Assembly (NCBI GenBank): GCA_049999805.1
Contig: JBNGIO010005931.1
Location: forward strand, 40,831-62,273
Reading direction: 5' to 3'
DNA length: 21,443 bases
Source: Folioceros fuciformis
Taxonomy: Eukaryota > Anthocerotophyta > Anthocerotopsida > Anthocerotales
Shown piece after piece: positions 10,581-21,055 of the stretch (position 1 is its first letter; each line of letters opens with the position of its first letter). The translations under genes and the position numbers were made by a program. The notes beneath the pieces were generated by a model. It searched no databases. It had not been told where the DNA came from and saw only the letters and a list, made by a program, of their open reading frames with translations.

Positions 10581-11168
10581 TCCTGCCACCACTCAAGCTT
10601 GACACTCGATCCTTCTTAAGTACTCATACTTGATAAATGTCTGTAAGAACCAGACTGCTTTTGACTGGAGTTTTACTCACAAGACCTTAAGTCTCTTCTT
10701 CCTTAGAGCAATCTGGTGCGGAATCACGCTGCCTTGCATGAACCAAATTGTCTCATGCTCCGTGTCCTTACAGACTCTTGACGGTCTGCTCACGGCCTCT
10801 AGCCAAAACAACTTACGGCCTCCTGCTGATTTTGCTAGAATAAGCTCCTACGGATTTTCTAGATAAAGCTCATGTGAGATTTTCTGTCAATTCAGTCCTT
10901 GCTGCCAAGCTAGGGTTAGCACACTTTCTTGCAGATGCTGAGGCTACTACAGTTGTTGCCTCCACCTATCAGCCCTTCCACAGAGCTCCGGGGATCAACA
11001 GCCCGTCCACCAAGCCGACAGGGCCTTGTCGCCCTTCTCCTCACTTCTTGCACACACCGATATGAGAGTTAGCTTCCAGGACGCTTGTTGCCGATCTCCC
11101 TCCAAGCTGCTCCAACTCCTCGTAGCTGCTCCAGCTCCTGGTGTGCACTCTTGTTGCCTCTTGTAGCA

Positions 11169-11348
11169 CCTCCTATGCCGATCTTACACCGCCTTCAGGT
11201 GTAGCCGCCTATGCGGATCTTGCATCGAATTCAGGTGTAGCCGCATATGCCGATCTTGCACCGCTTTCAGGTGTAGCCGCCTATGTTGATCTTGCACCGC
11301 CGTCAGGTGTAGCCGCCTATGCCGATCTTGCACCGCCTTCAGGTGTAG
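11169..11348. repeat. 36-bp minisatellite, five copies
   Basis: Five adjacent units at 11169, 11205, 11241, 11277 and 11313, each close to CCGCCTATGCCGATCTTGCA followed by CCGCCTTCAGGTGTAG. Units differ by one to several substitutions. The sister element at 21371-21395 has a single copy of the core, so the array expanded within this copy or its lineage. The unit is in frame for 12 residues (AAYADLAPPSGV) on the plus strand, which I regard as incidental. Confidence 0.95.
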
Positions 11349-11356
11349 CCGCCTAG

Positions 11357-11422
11357 CTCTCTGGCTCTGGGCTACGTCTAGCAATCTAGCTCTCCGGCTC
11401 TGGGCTTCACCTGGCAATCTGG
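11357..11422. repeat. 33-bp tandem repeat, two copies, where the PBS should be
   Basis: Units at 11357-11389 and 11390-11422 share CTCT(C/T)(T/C)GGCTCTGGGCT and (C/T)(A/G)GCAATCT(A/G)G, and a third partial unit runs into the LTR. They occupy the space where the sister element has its tRNA primer site, of which only a GCTCTG word remains. Confidence 0.85.
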
Positions 11423-11431
11423 CTCTCAAGC

Positions 11432-11711
11432 TCGACTCCAGTCTATGTGCAAGTGTAGGAGAGGAGAGGAGAGAAGAGAGGGTGGTATTGGTGGTCACAA
11501 CCAAAAACAATACAAATCACCACTGTCTTACTATGGAGGTTCAAGGTCTCCATTTAAGTAGTACATTTAGGGCTATACAACGTCCAGGTTCAATATGGGA
11601 TAATCTACACTATCCTAAGTTCACTAATAACTAGAACAAATTTAGTATTAACCCAACCGAGATAACTAACACCACATGAGTTTAGCTCATATAGAGCTCG
11701 ATAACTCAACA
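11432..11711 (-). repeat. Copia LTR copy C, 5' LTR lacking its last bases
   Basis: Read on the minus strand it starts TGTTGAGTTATCGAG at 11711 and follows LTR D to GACTGGAGTCGA at 11432. The terminal TCCTATTGACA is missing and replaced by the 33-bp repeats. It matches LTR D with scattered substitutions. The flank at 11712 (CGTTG) is the would-be target-site duplication, but its partner was lost with the end of LTR B. Confidence 0.92.
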
Positions 11712-12079
11712 CGTTGAGTAAAAATAGCTGCTGAAATCTGGTATGGCTGCTCCATGCTGACTCCTTCATGTGACAACACTGCTGGTTGCCGCTCCTTTTG
11801 CTGAAAACCAGCAGGCATCCTAGCAAACATGCATTGCTGACGCCGGCTGTTGTCTGTTTCTTCCGCTCCCTCTTCAACATTTTCATTCTCCTCCATGGTA
11901 GGCAATTGTTGCATTCCTCTCGCATGTTGTTGTCGTGTGACAGGCATTGCTTGATGTGCTGCATACACAGGCAACACTTCTTCTTCTTCAGGCTCCTCAC
12001 CATCGTCTCCTCTCCTCGCGGTCAAAGCTGCCAAGCTTCGCTGCAAAGCTTCCATATCTTCGGCCTTCACCATCATCAT
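11712..12079 (-). pseudogene. Gln/Glu-rich gag-like relic interrupted by the copia element
   Basis: A minus-strand frame starts near 12079 with a Met-rich stretch (MMMVKAEDMEALQRSLAALT). It continues through an acidic run (EEPEEEEVLP) and a Gln-rich part, and is cut at 11711 by LTR C. A short predicted helix followed by acidic sequence is common at the start of Ty3/gypsy gag proteins, but no conserved gag core is present. I do not recognise it firmly. Upstream, another frame with ATG at about 12136 may be its true start if a frameshift is allowed. Confidence 0.3.
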
Positions 12080-12467
12080 TTTCTTCCCTGTAGGGACTAG
12101 CTCAGGCCTTTGCCCTGGTCATCTTGTTACGCTCCATTATAACACAAAGTTTCTCAATTGATTTCTACATGACTTGCACTATTCCAAACCTGCCCAATTA
12201 ATCATGGGCTGCATTATATCTTCTATGGGCGTGGAAACAAAAAGAGGATGGCCAGGTGACTGATAGAGTGGGGCGGTTGGAGTGCGCCAATAACAGAATC
12301 ATTGGCTTTAACATCTGGAGAGGTTGCATACAAATTCAGTCGCTGCTTTGTTATTAAGAGAAGGTGAACAGACAGTCCAGTATGTAGTTCATACAATAGT
12401 GAACATGATGTGTTGGCAGAAACAGAGTAGGCTGAGTGTATCCACGTCATACTTGCGAGCAGTTGTC
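12080..12467. other. No supported gene
   Basis: I find no recognisable coding sequence. A plus-strand frame in phase with the next gene is open from about 12324 but has no motif before the Met at 12468. This interval may be promoter, 5' leader or intron of that gene. Confidence 0.4.
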
Positions 12468-13073
12468 ATGGCAATGGAGAGCTTTGCAGCAGCATATCCT
12501 CTTCTTTTCCATGATGGGGAGCAAGAGCATGATAAGGGACACATTTGGATCCATTCAATGCTTACATTCAAGCGTTTCCGAGGCATTCTGTATCAAAAGA
12601 TCGGGATACCATCTAACTAGTTGTCTGCAGTTTTTGTTTGTCGTGGGACATAGGATACAGAGAAGAGGCAGAAACTGCCCATCAATGAGAATACAAACTT
12701 CAACATTATATTGAATCAGCACAATCCAAGCAGGGAAAGGGACTGCCACTTCCTTGTATCAATGAAAAAGTCCAAGAAGGAAAGGAAAGGTCCCAGGAAG
12801 CGCAGTGCAGAAGCGGAGAATGCTGATGATGATGACTCAGGTTCCTCAAGAGGTGACTTGTCTCCGCCAGATGAGCATCCCAAGTCCAACACTATCAATG
12901 ATGAGAGTTCGTCGCGAGAGGCCTCATCACCAGTCTCGCCATTGCACTGGCCAACGTCTCCTGTTGTTGTCACTACAGCTCATGCTAATGGCCATAGAGC
13001 CAGTAGCAATGGGTCAACGCCCAGTGGGAAGGCAACATCAGTCGATGTGAATAAGGTTGAGAGGACTCTATGA
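12468..13073 (+). CDS. Small nuclear-type protein like an uncharacterised plant domain; two in-frame TAGs
   Basis: From ATG 12468 (MAMESFAAAYPLLFHDGEQE) one frame runs about 200 codons to TGA at 13071-13073, broken only by TAG at 12618-12620 and 12651-12653. The first 100 residues (FHDGEQE, LTFKRFRGILYQKIGIPSN*LS, RERDCHFLVSMKKSKKERK) remind me of an uncharacterised plant domain that I believe is DUF7138; that number is from memory. In that family a Gln is usual where the first TAG stands. The rest is low complexity: a basic nuclear-localisation-like patch (KKSKKERKGPRKR), an acidic run (ADDDDSG), then a Ser/Pro-rich tail. There is no frameshift. It is either a recently disabled gene or one in which TAG is read as Gln. 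Its molecular role is unknown. Confidence 0.5.
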
Positions 13074-13186
13074 TAGACTCAAACAACAGGTGTGAGATGG
13101 CAGGTGATGTTGCAACACGAGAGCCACCAGTGGAAAAGAAAAAATGGGGACAGTCATTGACTTGACTCCTCCCCTCAGGAACTCAC

Positions 13187-14001
<815 letters not shown>

Positions 14002-14242
14002 TGCTCCGCCCTTCTCGAACCCTTCTCATCTCCTATGTCTAGAGCCTAGATGCACAAGCACCCACACGAGGGCGCCAACGTTCAAATTCCAGCTCATGTG
14101 TCAGCATTACATTGCCAACAAACCATTCGTGGTTGGTATCAACAGGTGAGGCTATCTTCTTCCATGATGTAAAAGAATTTTTTTTAAGCAGCAGTAGCGC
14201 CAAGTGGGGCTTTGTTGTTATATGCATCTTTCAAAATGACTA

Positions 14243-17200
14243 TTGGAAATCGTGTGCATCCAGGCTCTAGACACGGGAGATGAGCCAAGGGAAGTTGTTG
14301 ACCAAGCAATAGGCTTGCTTCCTGAGTGGGCTACTAGGGAGGACTTCACTCGTAATACAGCTTCGCTTCATAGCCTGGCACATTGCGAGGAAGACAACTG
14401 TCATTTCCAGGAAACGGCCTTCTTTAGCGACATGCAAGAAGGAATAGGTGAATAGTGCAATGAGGCTGCTGGCTTACATGCCATGCCCATGGCTGATGAA
14501 GCGTATGGTGACCATGTGGACTTGGAAGACTTAATGGCAGCCATAAGGTGCCCATCATGGGCAACTGCCCAAGGAAATGCTGAATTCCATGCAACAGGAA
14601 TCACACCGCTGTGGGAGACGGTTGAGCCTACCAAGTGTACGGAGACACAATTGACAGCAACCTTGCTCCTTTTGTCCATTCAAATTGAGTACGGCATTGC
14701 GGACGTTGCAATGTCAGATATTTTCCAAGTGTTGGCACTGCATCTATCGCCACCAAGGAACTCACTTCCAACCACCATGTTTCATGCTAAGAAGACTCTC
14801 TTCTCATTTGGCCCACGATATCACAAGATCCACGCATGTGTAAATGGGTGTATGCTATTTTGTGGACAGTTCAAGAACAATGACACCTGCGTCAAATGCA
14901 ATGCGCTGCAGTTTGTGGAGGGTATAGGACTTCCGAATGGCACTAGACAAGCACCCCAAAAAGTGCTATGGCATTTCCCTCTGAAGGAACGGCTAGAATG
15001 CATGTTCCACTCTCCGCACATTGCACGATTAATGACCGCATGGGTGGATAACAAGAGTACGGATGGCTCGATGGGTATTATGGCAGATACTCCAACTTGG
15101 AATGTTGTAGATGGAATTGATGGCTTTGGCAATGAACCTCGGAACATACCTTTTGGGTTGGCCACGGATGACTTCAATCCTTTTGGACACTTATCATCTG
15201 CCTCGTCGATATGGCCTGTCATGTTATTTGTCCATAACCTTCCTCCATGGTTGAGCACAAAGGCAGATCACGTGATAATGCCACTTATAGTTCCTGGGCC
15301 GCACATTGTTCCAAACTTTGATGTGTTCATGGAGCCACTCCTTAAGGAGCTTCGTGACATTTGGCATGGCATTCCAATGCAAGATTTCTCGTATGCGAAT
15401 GATAATCCCCGGAGGACATTCATGTTACGGGGAGCAATCCTCAACATTACAGCAGACTATCCAGGATTCGGCACAGTCACTGGTTTCCAAGTGAAGGGCA
15501 GTCGCGCGTGTATTGAATGCTGGGATGCATTGGGGTCACATTGGGCCCACAATGTGCAGAAGGAGGAATACTTGGGTGCTCGCCGTTGGCTACCTCCTGC
15601 AGATCCCAAGCGCCGACAATACAAGGACAGGTACAATAATGAGGTTGAGCTGCGGGCCCCTCCTAGGCCGCCAACCTTTGATGCATTGATGTTGGACATG
15701 GAAAGGCGAGAAGCGGCAACAACCAGGGAGTTGAGAGTGCGAGGACTCTTTGGCACTCACAGGAGAAGTGTGTGGTTTGACTATTTGCCTTATTGGCGGC
15801 ACGTGTTGAAGTGGGCACCAAGGGATGTAATGCACTTGGAGAAGAACAATGCTGAAATACTATGGCAAACACTCATAGGAGAAAAAGACGACTTGAAAGC
15901 CTGGCTAGACTTGATGGCATATGGTGGGAAGGCCGAGCTATGGCCGTTTGCTGACAATCCACAATTGTTTTCCCCCGCCCCCTATGTTTTGTCGAAACCA
16001 GATCTAGATCATGTGTTTGCAAATGTGGAAGCTATTCGGCTACCCACTAGGTACGCATCAAATATTGGGGCGAAACTTGCAGCAGGCAAACTTGGGATTC
16101 TCAAAGCCCATGATTGGCATATAGTGATGGAAATATTCTATCCTATCGTGCTACGGGGACACAAAAAAACGTTAGTGTACAAAGCAATCACTGGGCTTAG
16201 CGAACTTTACCGCTGGATCTGCCAACGGAGGATTCCAGGTGATGAGGTTGGGGGGATGCAAGAAACCTGCATCAAGGTGATGTGTGAGCTTGAGAGGGAA
16301 TTTCCGCCGAGCCTATTTGACATATCAACACACTTGGTTATACACCTCGTGGGCGATATTGCAGCGTTGGGACCCGTGCATGCCCGCTGGATGTGCCTCG
16401 TTGAGCGATATTTGAGTACCAGGAAAGGCACAATCAGGCAACGTAGCAGACTGGAGGACAGCATGGCTGAGGGGTACATAAAGCAGGAATCATTGTTTTT
16501 TGCCAAAGCGTTTTTGCGCGAACACTATCCACAGTCGACACATGTCTGGGGGGAGAAAGCGGAGACGTCGTTTGCCGAGAGGCACCTAGGAATGGGGAGG
16601 CCTTACAAGATGTCGACATTCGAGTTGCACATGCTACATACTTTCATCCTCCACAACACCAAAGTGATGGATCCCTTCCTAACCATGTTCAAGGATGAGA
16701 AAGAGCAAGGCCTGTTGGGTGGGATGTATTTTCGAACGTGGCTGCAAGTTGGGCGGAACGCAGGACGGTGGGATACTTTGTCTCTCTTCACCAATGATGT
16801 GTAGCTACTCATTGATGGGCCATCAAATGTATCGATAGCCTACAAGCATATGCTGAACAAAGGCAGTCACCTCAGAACGCTCTCTGCGGACAAAGAGTCG
16901 AAATTAACACAAGATTGCGCCGTGTTCACGACTTATGTAATGGTCGATGACATAGTGCGGACATTCTACGGGAATGTCGAGGCCATACTAAGAGTGACTT
17001 TTAGTGGTGGCTACGAACCTGTCTTGCTCAAGGTTTGGTGGTTCGAGTGCAATCCAAACGGGAGGTCCCCTCTATTAGAGAAACCATCACGAGATTCCAC
17101 TCTATACATCCTGGCCGGCATTGCTCTTACATCCCTAATGGAGTCGACACCCCGTTCATATGGCCTGAACAAGTAACACAATGTGTCTTAGTACCTGACG

Positions 17201-17274
17201 CGTTGGCAGAGCATCGAGGCTGGGTCTTGGCTATTCCAACACCAGCACGGGCATGGAGAGTGGAAAATGAATGA
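14243..17274 (+). pseudogene. CACTA (En/Spm, CMC) transposase, Tnp2 type, with DUF4218/DUF4216-like parts
   Basis: The main open part is 14483-16804 (773 codons from ATG 14483). Residues 117-140 carry the Transposase_21 zinc-like motif (HACVNGCMLF, DTCVKCNA). FGLATDDFNPFG follows at 224-235, SIWPVMLFVHNLPPW at 242-256, and DVMHLEKNNAEILW at 448-461. KAHDWHIVMEIFYPIVLRG (541-559), FPPSLFDISTHLVIHLV and GPVHARWMCLVERYL (607-644) form the DUF4218-like part. The frame extends upstream to about 14243 across TAG 14453-14455, and downstream across TAG 16802-16804 into a DUF4216-like tail (VRTFYGN, YEPVLLKVWWFECN). A frameshift between about 17040 and 17090 moves the end (DTPFIWPEQVTQC) into another frame ending at 17274. 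It would cut and paste CACTA elements. Two stops and one frameshift make it inactive unless introns remove them. Confidence 0.93.
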
Positions 17275-18328
17275 TGGGAATCCAGCATTCATGATCAGAT
17301 GGGCAAGTGGTGTGCGTGCTTTTGATTCCTCCCTCACAGTTGTAGTTTGGTCAATGTTCAATGACAAACATCGAAACATGTGTGAGTAGTTTTAATTTCA
17401 TTGAGAAGAAAGCACTTGCTTTTGAAACAGTTGCATTGCAAAGATGGATATGCCCACGGGATGCATCCCCTTCATTTCGTACATACCATACATGGGTAGG
17501 CATGATTACCGGCCACGTTTTGTGCATGTGAAGTTGACTTGGTTTGAAAGTGACGTGCTTGCTTATCTAATTTGTGGCCTCATTATCCACACGTAAAAAA
17601 TGATGGCCTAATTATAATAGATTCCTCTACATGGCATGCATGTAGGACCCGATCTCCGTGAAGTTAAGTTTGGCTCTAACTACGTGGCAGCTTTTGTGCA
17701 TTAAGATAAGATGGAAGCCGAAAGGGCTTGGTGGTGACGACTTTGTGTAGGCTTGACTACTCTACATGGCATGCATGCATGACGCAATCTCGCAAAGTTA
17801 AGTTTGGCTCTAACTTCATGGCAACTTTTGTGCAATAAGATAAGCCGGAAGGGCGCACGCGCGCGAAGGTGAGAGCTTCGCTAAGGCTTAACTGTCATTC
17901 CTTCAATGGCTCCTTGTTGTGGGACGATCTCGGCCTCAAATTTCGATTTGCATGAACTTGCCAAACCTCTGCGCCAGCTCTCCCATCATGGATGCGTTTC
18001 ACCTCGGCATTCAAGCTCGGACGGGCGAGTTGTGTGAGTGCTCTTGCTTTTTACCTCACATGACTAGAGTGGTGAGTGTTCATTGACGAACATGGAAACT
18101 TCAGTTGGTGGTTTTCATTTGCAGTGAGATGTAAGCATATTATATTGGATTCCATTTGCGTTCAGATGCAAGCATTGTGGAAGGTGTTTTAAATTTAGAG
18201 GCCCCCAAACCATTCTGTATGGTAGACTGCATGACGTGAATCCCCAAACCAATCTGTATGAGGTGTTGCAGGACATGACCCCCTAACCAATCTATATAGG
18301 CAATTACACGATGTGAACCCCCTAACCT
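17275..18328. other. Non-coding spacer with repeats after the transposase
   Basis: No coding region is supported over about 1 kb. The spacer holds an 86-bp direct repeat pair, GCATGCATG words, a CGCACGCGCGCG run near 17855 and, at its end, a 39-bp tandem array. CACTA elements often carry sub-terminal repeats bound by their second protein, but I found no CACTA...TAGTG terminus, so this link is speculative. Confidence 0.5.
17625..17844. repeat. Direct repeat pair, about 86 bp, 135-bp offset
   Basis: Copies at 17625-17710 and 17760-17844 share CTCTACATGGCATGCATG, then AAGTTAAGTTTGGCTCTAAC, then CTTTTGTGCA(T/A)TAAGATAAG. They differ by about a dozen changes. About 49 bp of weaker similarity lie between them, so the original duplication unit may have been 135 bp. 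Confidence 0.9.
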
Positions 18329-18330
18329 AT
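18203..18330. repeat. 38-39-bp degenerate tandem array, about 3.3 copies
   Basis: Unit starts at 18203, 18242, 18280 and 18319, each with CCCC(A/T)AACC(A/T) and, except the last, ATCTGTAT- or ATCTATAT-like bases, then a (T/A)GCA(T/G)GAC-like word and GTGAA or TGACC before the next unit. Copies diverge by 20-30 percent by eye. It lies directly upstream of the next open frame. Confidence 0.75.
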
Positions 18331-19489
18331 GGCATGGGCATGGATAGCTGTAGGATGTGAATCTGCGGGGATTGATGGAGCGAATCACCGAGCAGTGAGG
18401 GGGACCATTGGGCTGGAATGGTGTACACGCACGCTTGAGGGAACAAAGCACCCTGATCTGTGGCACATTGGACAAAATGGGATTGCAGTGTGGGAAGAAT
18501 ACAACTATGGAGGACTTTTGGTAAGGCATGAGGAGGGGAGAATATGCCTGGACTCACATGGTATGGTGTAGGAGGTTGTAGACTCCTAGCAACTTGCCCA
18601 GCAGGAAGAGGACATAGGACCGGGTCCCATCTCCCACATGGCAGCCATCCTCCATGAGTTGTGGGCGGAGAACTTTGTGGCAGCTGGTGGGAACCCCCCA
18701 CAGCCACCATGTTGTTGTAGGGAGGGAGCTACGTTTGTTGTCAACACCCTTTACCACAAAGATTTGCTTAAAGAGTTGTGTGCAAAAAGGGGTGTAGACT
18801 GGGTGAGGACGAAGCTGCTGGACATGTCTAAGGTAGGAACTGCCACAAATGGCAAGGACCTTCCAAATTCTATGCCTTCATTAACATTCAGTGGGTTGAC
18901 AATGCCCAGGCACAAAAAGATGATGGAGGTCATTCGCAGCAAGGCTGCAATCGAGATTCCAGGCAAGTGGAGTGAATTGCCTTCAAGTAGGCGGAAGAAA
19001 TTATGCAATGATGTAGCTGATCATTCTCCTGACCTGCTTGTCAAATCAATGATAAGCGCTGAATTTAGTCAATACACTAGATCAAGAAATAGCAAGTACG
19101 TGGAGGCAGCTAAGGCCTATGCACTTGAGGAACGAAGACTCGGGAGAGAGAAGGGGGAAGCATTCAAGCCACCGTCAGTTGATGCCAAAGTGTGGACTAA
19201 CATCTTAACATGGGCTCGCGTCAAATTAAGACAGCATGGGAACTTCAAGCCATCCAAGGCATCTTTGGCTGCAAAGGCCCGCGTTCAAAAAGCGAATGAC
19301 AAAGGACCCAATCCGTGGGGCCAATGTGGTCGTGCAGGTTGGGTTCACAAATTTAGGGAAAGGTTTGGAAGGGATCCTTCGGACGTAGAAGCTCAGTTTG
19401 GTTGCCTAAGGCCACTCTTAGCCATGGAAGAGGTTTGGGAAGTGCAGAAGAAGGGCCAATCTGTCCCACAATTCATCCATGCTCTTTGA
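18329..19489 (+). CDS. Unidentified protein, possible CACTA partner gene, two in-frame TAGs
   Basis: An open frame of 284 codons runs from ATG 18638 (MAAILHELWAENF) to TGA 19487-19489. The same frame is open upstream to ATG 18329 except for TAG at 18569-18571 and 18584-18586, which fit a Gln-rich context (GMV*EVVDS*QLAQQEED). The protein is basic, with a helical middle part (KWSELPSSRRKKLCNDVAD, YVEAAKAYALEERRLGREKG) and a C-terminal WVHKFRERFGRDPSD. I recognise no family with certainty. A nucleic-acid-binding protein such as the second product of plant CACTA elements would fit its basic character and its position downstream of the transposase. A host gene or an unrelated mobile gene is possible. 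Confidence 0.5.
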
Positions 19490-19550
19490 TCCAAGGTAAA
19501 AAGACAACACATGGCAAGCAAGCAGATAGCCACACCTCATATATATAGGT

Positions 19551-20054
19551 ATGTCCATTCCTCTAGCTGTTAACAATGAGGTGGACGTGGTGGCAACAGA
19601 CCTAGAGCCAGAGGCGGGTGGTGAGAATGAGGAGTTAGGGAGTGAAGAACATGAAGACCACATACGTGAAGACAAGGATGCAAACCATGAAGAAGTGGCA
19701 GAAATAGATAGTGATGATTTTCGGCCCGAGCAGCCAAGGTGCGGGAGGGGAAGAAAATCTCACATTTATGGGGACAAATTCATGGAAAATCCGTCTGAAC
19801 GTAGAATGACACAGGCGAGGGCCGTTGCGGTGGCAGCCGTCGACCCCAGCTTAAAGCGGAAGAAGATCAAAAGGAAATCGAGAGTTGGGTATGGCAAGGA
19901 GAAGGTATGTTGAAACGGTGTACTCAAATTTAGCAATGACAAATCATGTTTCCTTACTAGTGTTTTCCTATAGGTGGCAACAGAGCCTGTTGAAAGTCAA
20001 TCAAGTGAGGAGGAGCAAGGCCTCGAAGAGCCTGTAGTTAGTGCTGAACTTTAG
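19551..20054 (+). CDS. Acidic/basic nuclear-type protein region with a 69-bp intron
   Basis: Exon 19551-19904 encodes MSIPLAVNNE, a long acidic stretch (EELGSEEHEDHIREDKD), then a basic part (RCGRGRKSH, LKRKKIKRKSR) like a nuclear localisation signal. The intron at 19905-19973 begins GTATGT, ends CCTATAG and restores the frame exactly. Exon 2 (19974-20054) encodes VATEPVESQSSEEEQ and ends at TAG 20052-20054. If that TAG were Gln, the frame would go on through RRSQKP to a TGA at 20076-20078, then KPSKPSWQKTKK beyond it. It starts 61 bp after the previous stop and may be the C-terminal part of the same gene, but I could not find an intron that joins them in frame. Function unknown. Confidence 0.55.
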
Positions 20055-20417
20055 AGGCGTTCGCAGAAACCTTGAAAACCCTCCAAACCCTCGTGGCAAA
20101 AGACGAAAAAAGTGAGATGTTGCATATCCGTTCTGAGTGACAAGGTGGTCAAGTACGCATCTCGTGAATATGACTAAGGAGAAAAGCGAAAAGTGAACCC
20201 CTCCAACCATCATACGGTGAGTGTGGTGGGGAAAGTAAGAGGAACACGGGCCATGAATTTTGGAGACACGTGCAACACTAGATCTTTCTATATAGACCAG
20301 AGGGTATTTTCTATGATTGAAAAAGAGATGGAAAGTCCCATCTACTCCAAAGATTGGAGGAACAACCCCATTAAGGCCAAAGGCAAAAAGAGGTACTCTC
20401 CTCTGCAAACATCATTT
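20055..20417. other. No supported gene
   Basis: Open frames on both strands here lack motifs and overlap one another. The first 120 bp may be a decayed 3' end of the preceding gene. The rest may be the 3' flank of the minus-strand retroelement that ends at 20418. Confidence 0.4.
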
Positions 20418-21055
20418 TCAAAAACTACCTACTGCTCCCAAAATGTCATGATGTGGAATAACAAAACGCCTACCTACCACCGGTGTCGAAGAAGCCGCTT
20501 GACCTGCCCTTGTTGCTGTTCTAAAAACTGCATTGGCCAATCCTCGTTGCAAAGCAATGGATACACGTTGTCGAAAGAAGGCCACCACAGAGGAAAGAGG
20601 GAGAACACCATTCCTATTCCTCTGATAAACCTTGGCGCACTCCTTGATAAACCTTGAAAAGTCCTTGCCCATAGCTCCATGAGTCTCAAGAGCAAGGTGG
20701 ATGAAAGTATGCCCGTCTTGCAAGGGAGAATACTTGTGGACTTTGGCACTTGCACAACCCTCTGCGGCCCAACCAGGGGGGTTGATGATGACGTGCTCAC
20801 AAATCGAATCCCTAGTGGGATCCGTAACAACCACATCAGCAACACAAACCTGTTCTCCCCTAGTGAAGAAAAGGTCGGCTCTAAGTGAAACCCCATTGCG
20901 CAAAGTATATGGACGCTCGCTATACAGAAGAAACCCACACTCCCTAGCCATTGAGAACATGACATCCCAAACTGCATCATGAGTGGCAATGCGGTGCCCC
21001 CCAACGGGACAACGTGCCAAATGGGACTTTGTATCGACAATGGCAACCCCACAAC
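20418..21055 (-). pseudogene. C-terminal restriction-endonuclease-like domain of a retroelement protein, cut by an LTR
   Basis: The minus strand is open from the LTR boundary at 21055 to the stop at 20418-20420, about 210 codons. It begins with a Cys-His-Cys cluster (CGVAIVDTKSHLARC), then GGHRIATHDAVWD, a hydrophobic strand ending YSERPYTL, RADLFFTRG, VADVVVTDPT, KVHKYS, a Leu/Glu-Thr-His-Gly segment and FRQRVSIALQRGLANAVF. This order recalls the C-terminal region of reverse-transcriptase-bearing mobile elements, where a PD-(D/E)XK nuclease-like fold follows a zinc knuckle. Asp in RADL, Asp in VADV and Lys in KVHK are the candidate active-site residues. The N-terminal RT part would lie beyond the inserted copia element, outside this window. 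There is no stop in the visible part, so the insertion is probably the main damage. The family call is from memory of the motif pattern. Confidence 0.6.

Larger units (their letters stand above)
10581..11431 (-). other. Copia leader (between LTR C and gag), about 0.85 kb
   Basis: An unusually long untranslated leader. Around 11100-11190 it matches, in reverse complement, the first 80 bases after the PBS of the sister element (21364-21443). It holds two tandem repeats next to the LTR and no PBS. No coding region is supported on either strand; the plus-strand frame across the minisatellite merely reflects a 36-bp unit divisible by three. Confidence 0.75.
6185..11711 (-). mobile_element. Ty1/copia LTR retrotransposon, near full length, inactive
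   Basis: On the minus strand the order is LTR C (11711-11432), leader with minisatellite, gag, protease, integrase, reverse transcriptase, RNase H, polypurine tract and truncated LTR B. Protease-integrase-RT-RNase H is the copia order, and integrase before RT excludes Ty3/gypsy. The coding part of about 4.3 kb is nearly collinear with a single gag-pol frame. It carries many nonsense codons (mostly TAG) and a few single-base frameshifts near 6490, 7666 and 8210. The PBS expected after LTR C is absent. A sister element of the same family starts at 21056. Confidence 0.95.

Noticed and set aside
11141-11356. Plus-strand frame with a 12-residue repeat (AAYADLAPPSGV) as a repetitive protein
   Set aside because: It lies in the leader of a minus-strand copia element; it is open only because a 36-bp unit is divisible by three, and it has no neighbours or continuation.
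19060-20290. CACTAGATC at about 19076 and CACTAGATCTTTC at about 20277 as CACTA element termini
   Set aside because: The first lies inside an open coding frame, and neither has an inverted partner or a 3-bp target duplication that I could find.
20001-20408. 135-codon minus-strand frame as the continuation of the endonuclease-like protein
   Set aside because: Composition is unlike the preceding domain, it is separated by a stop and a frame change, and it overlaps the 3' part of a spliced plus-strand gene region.
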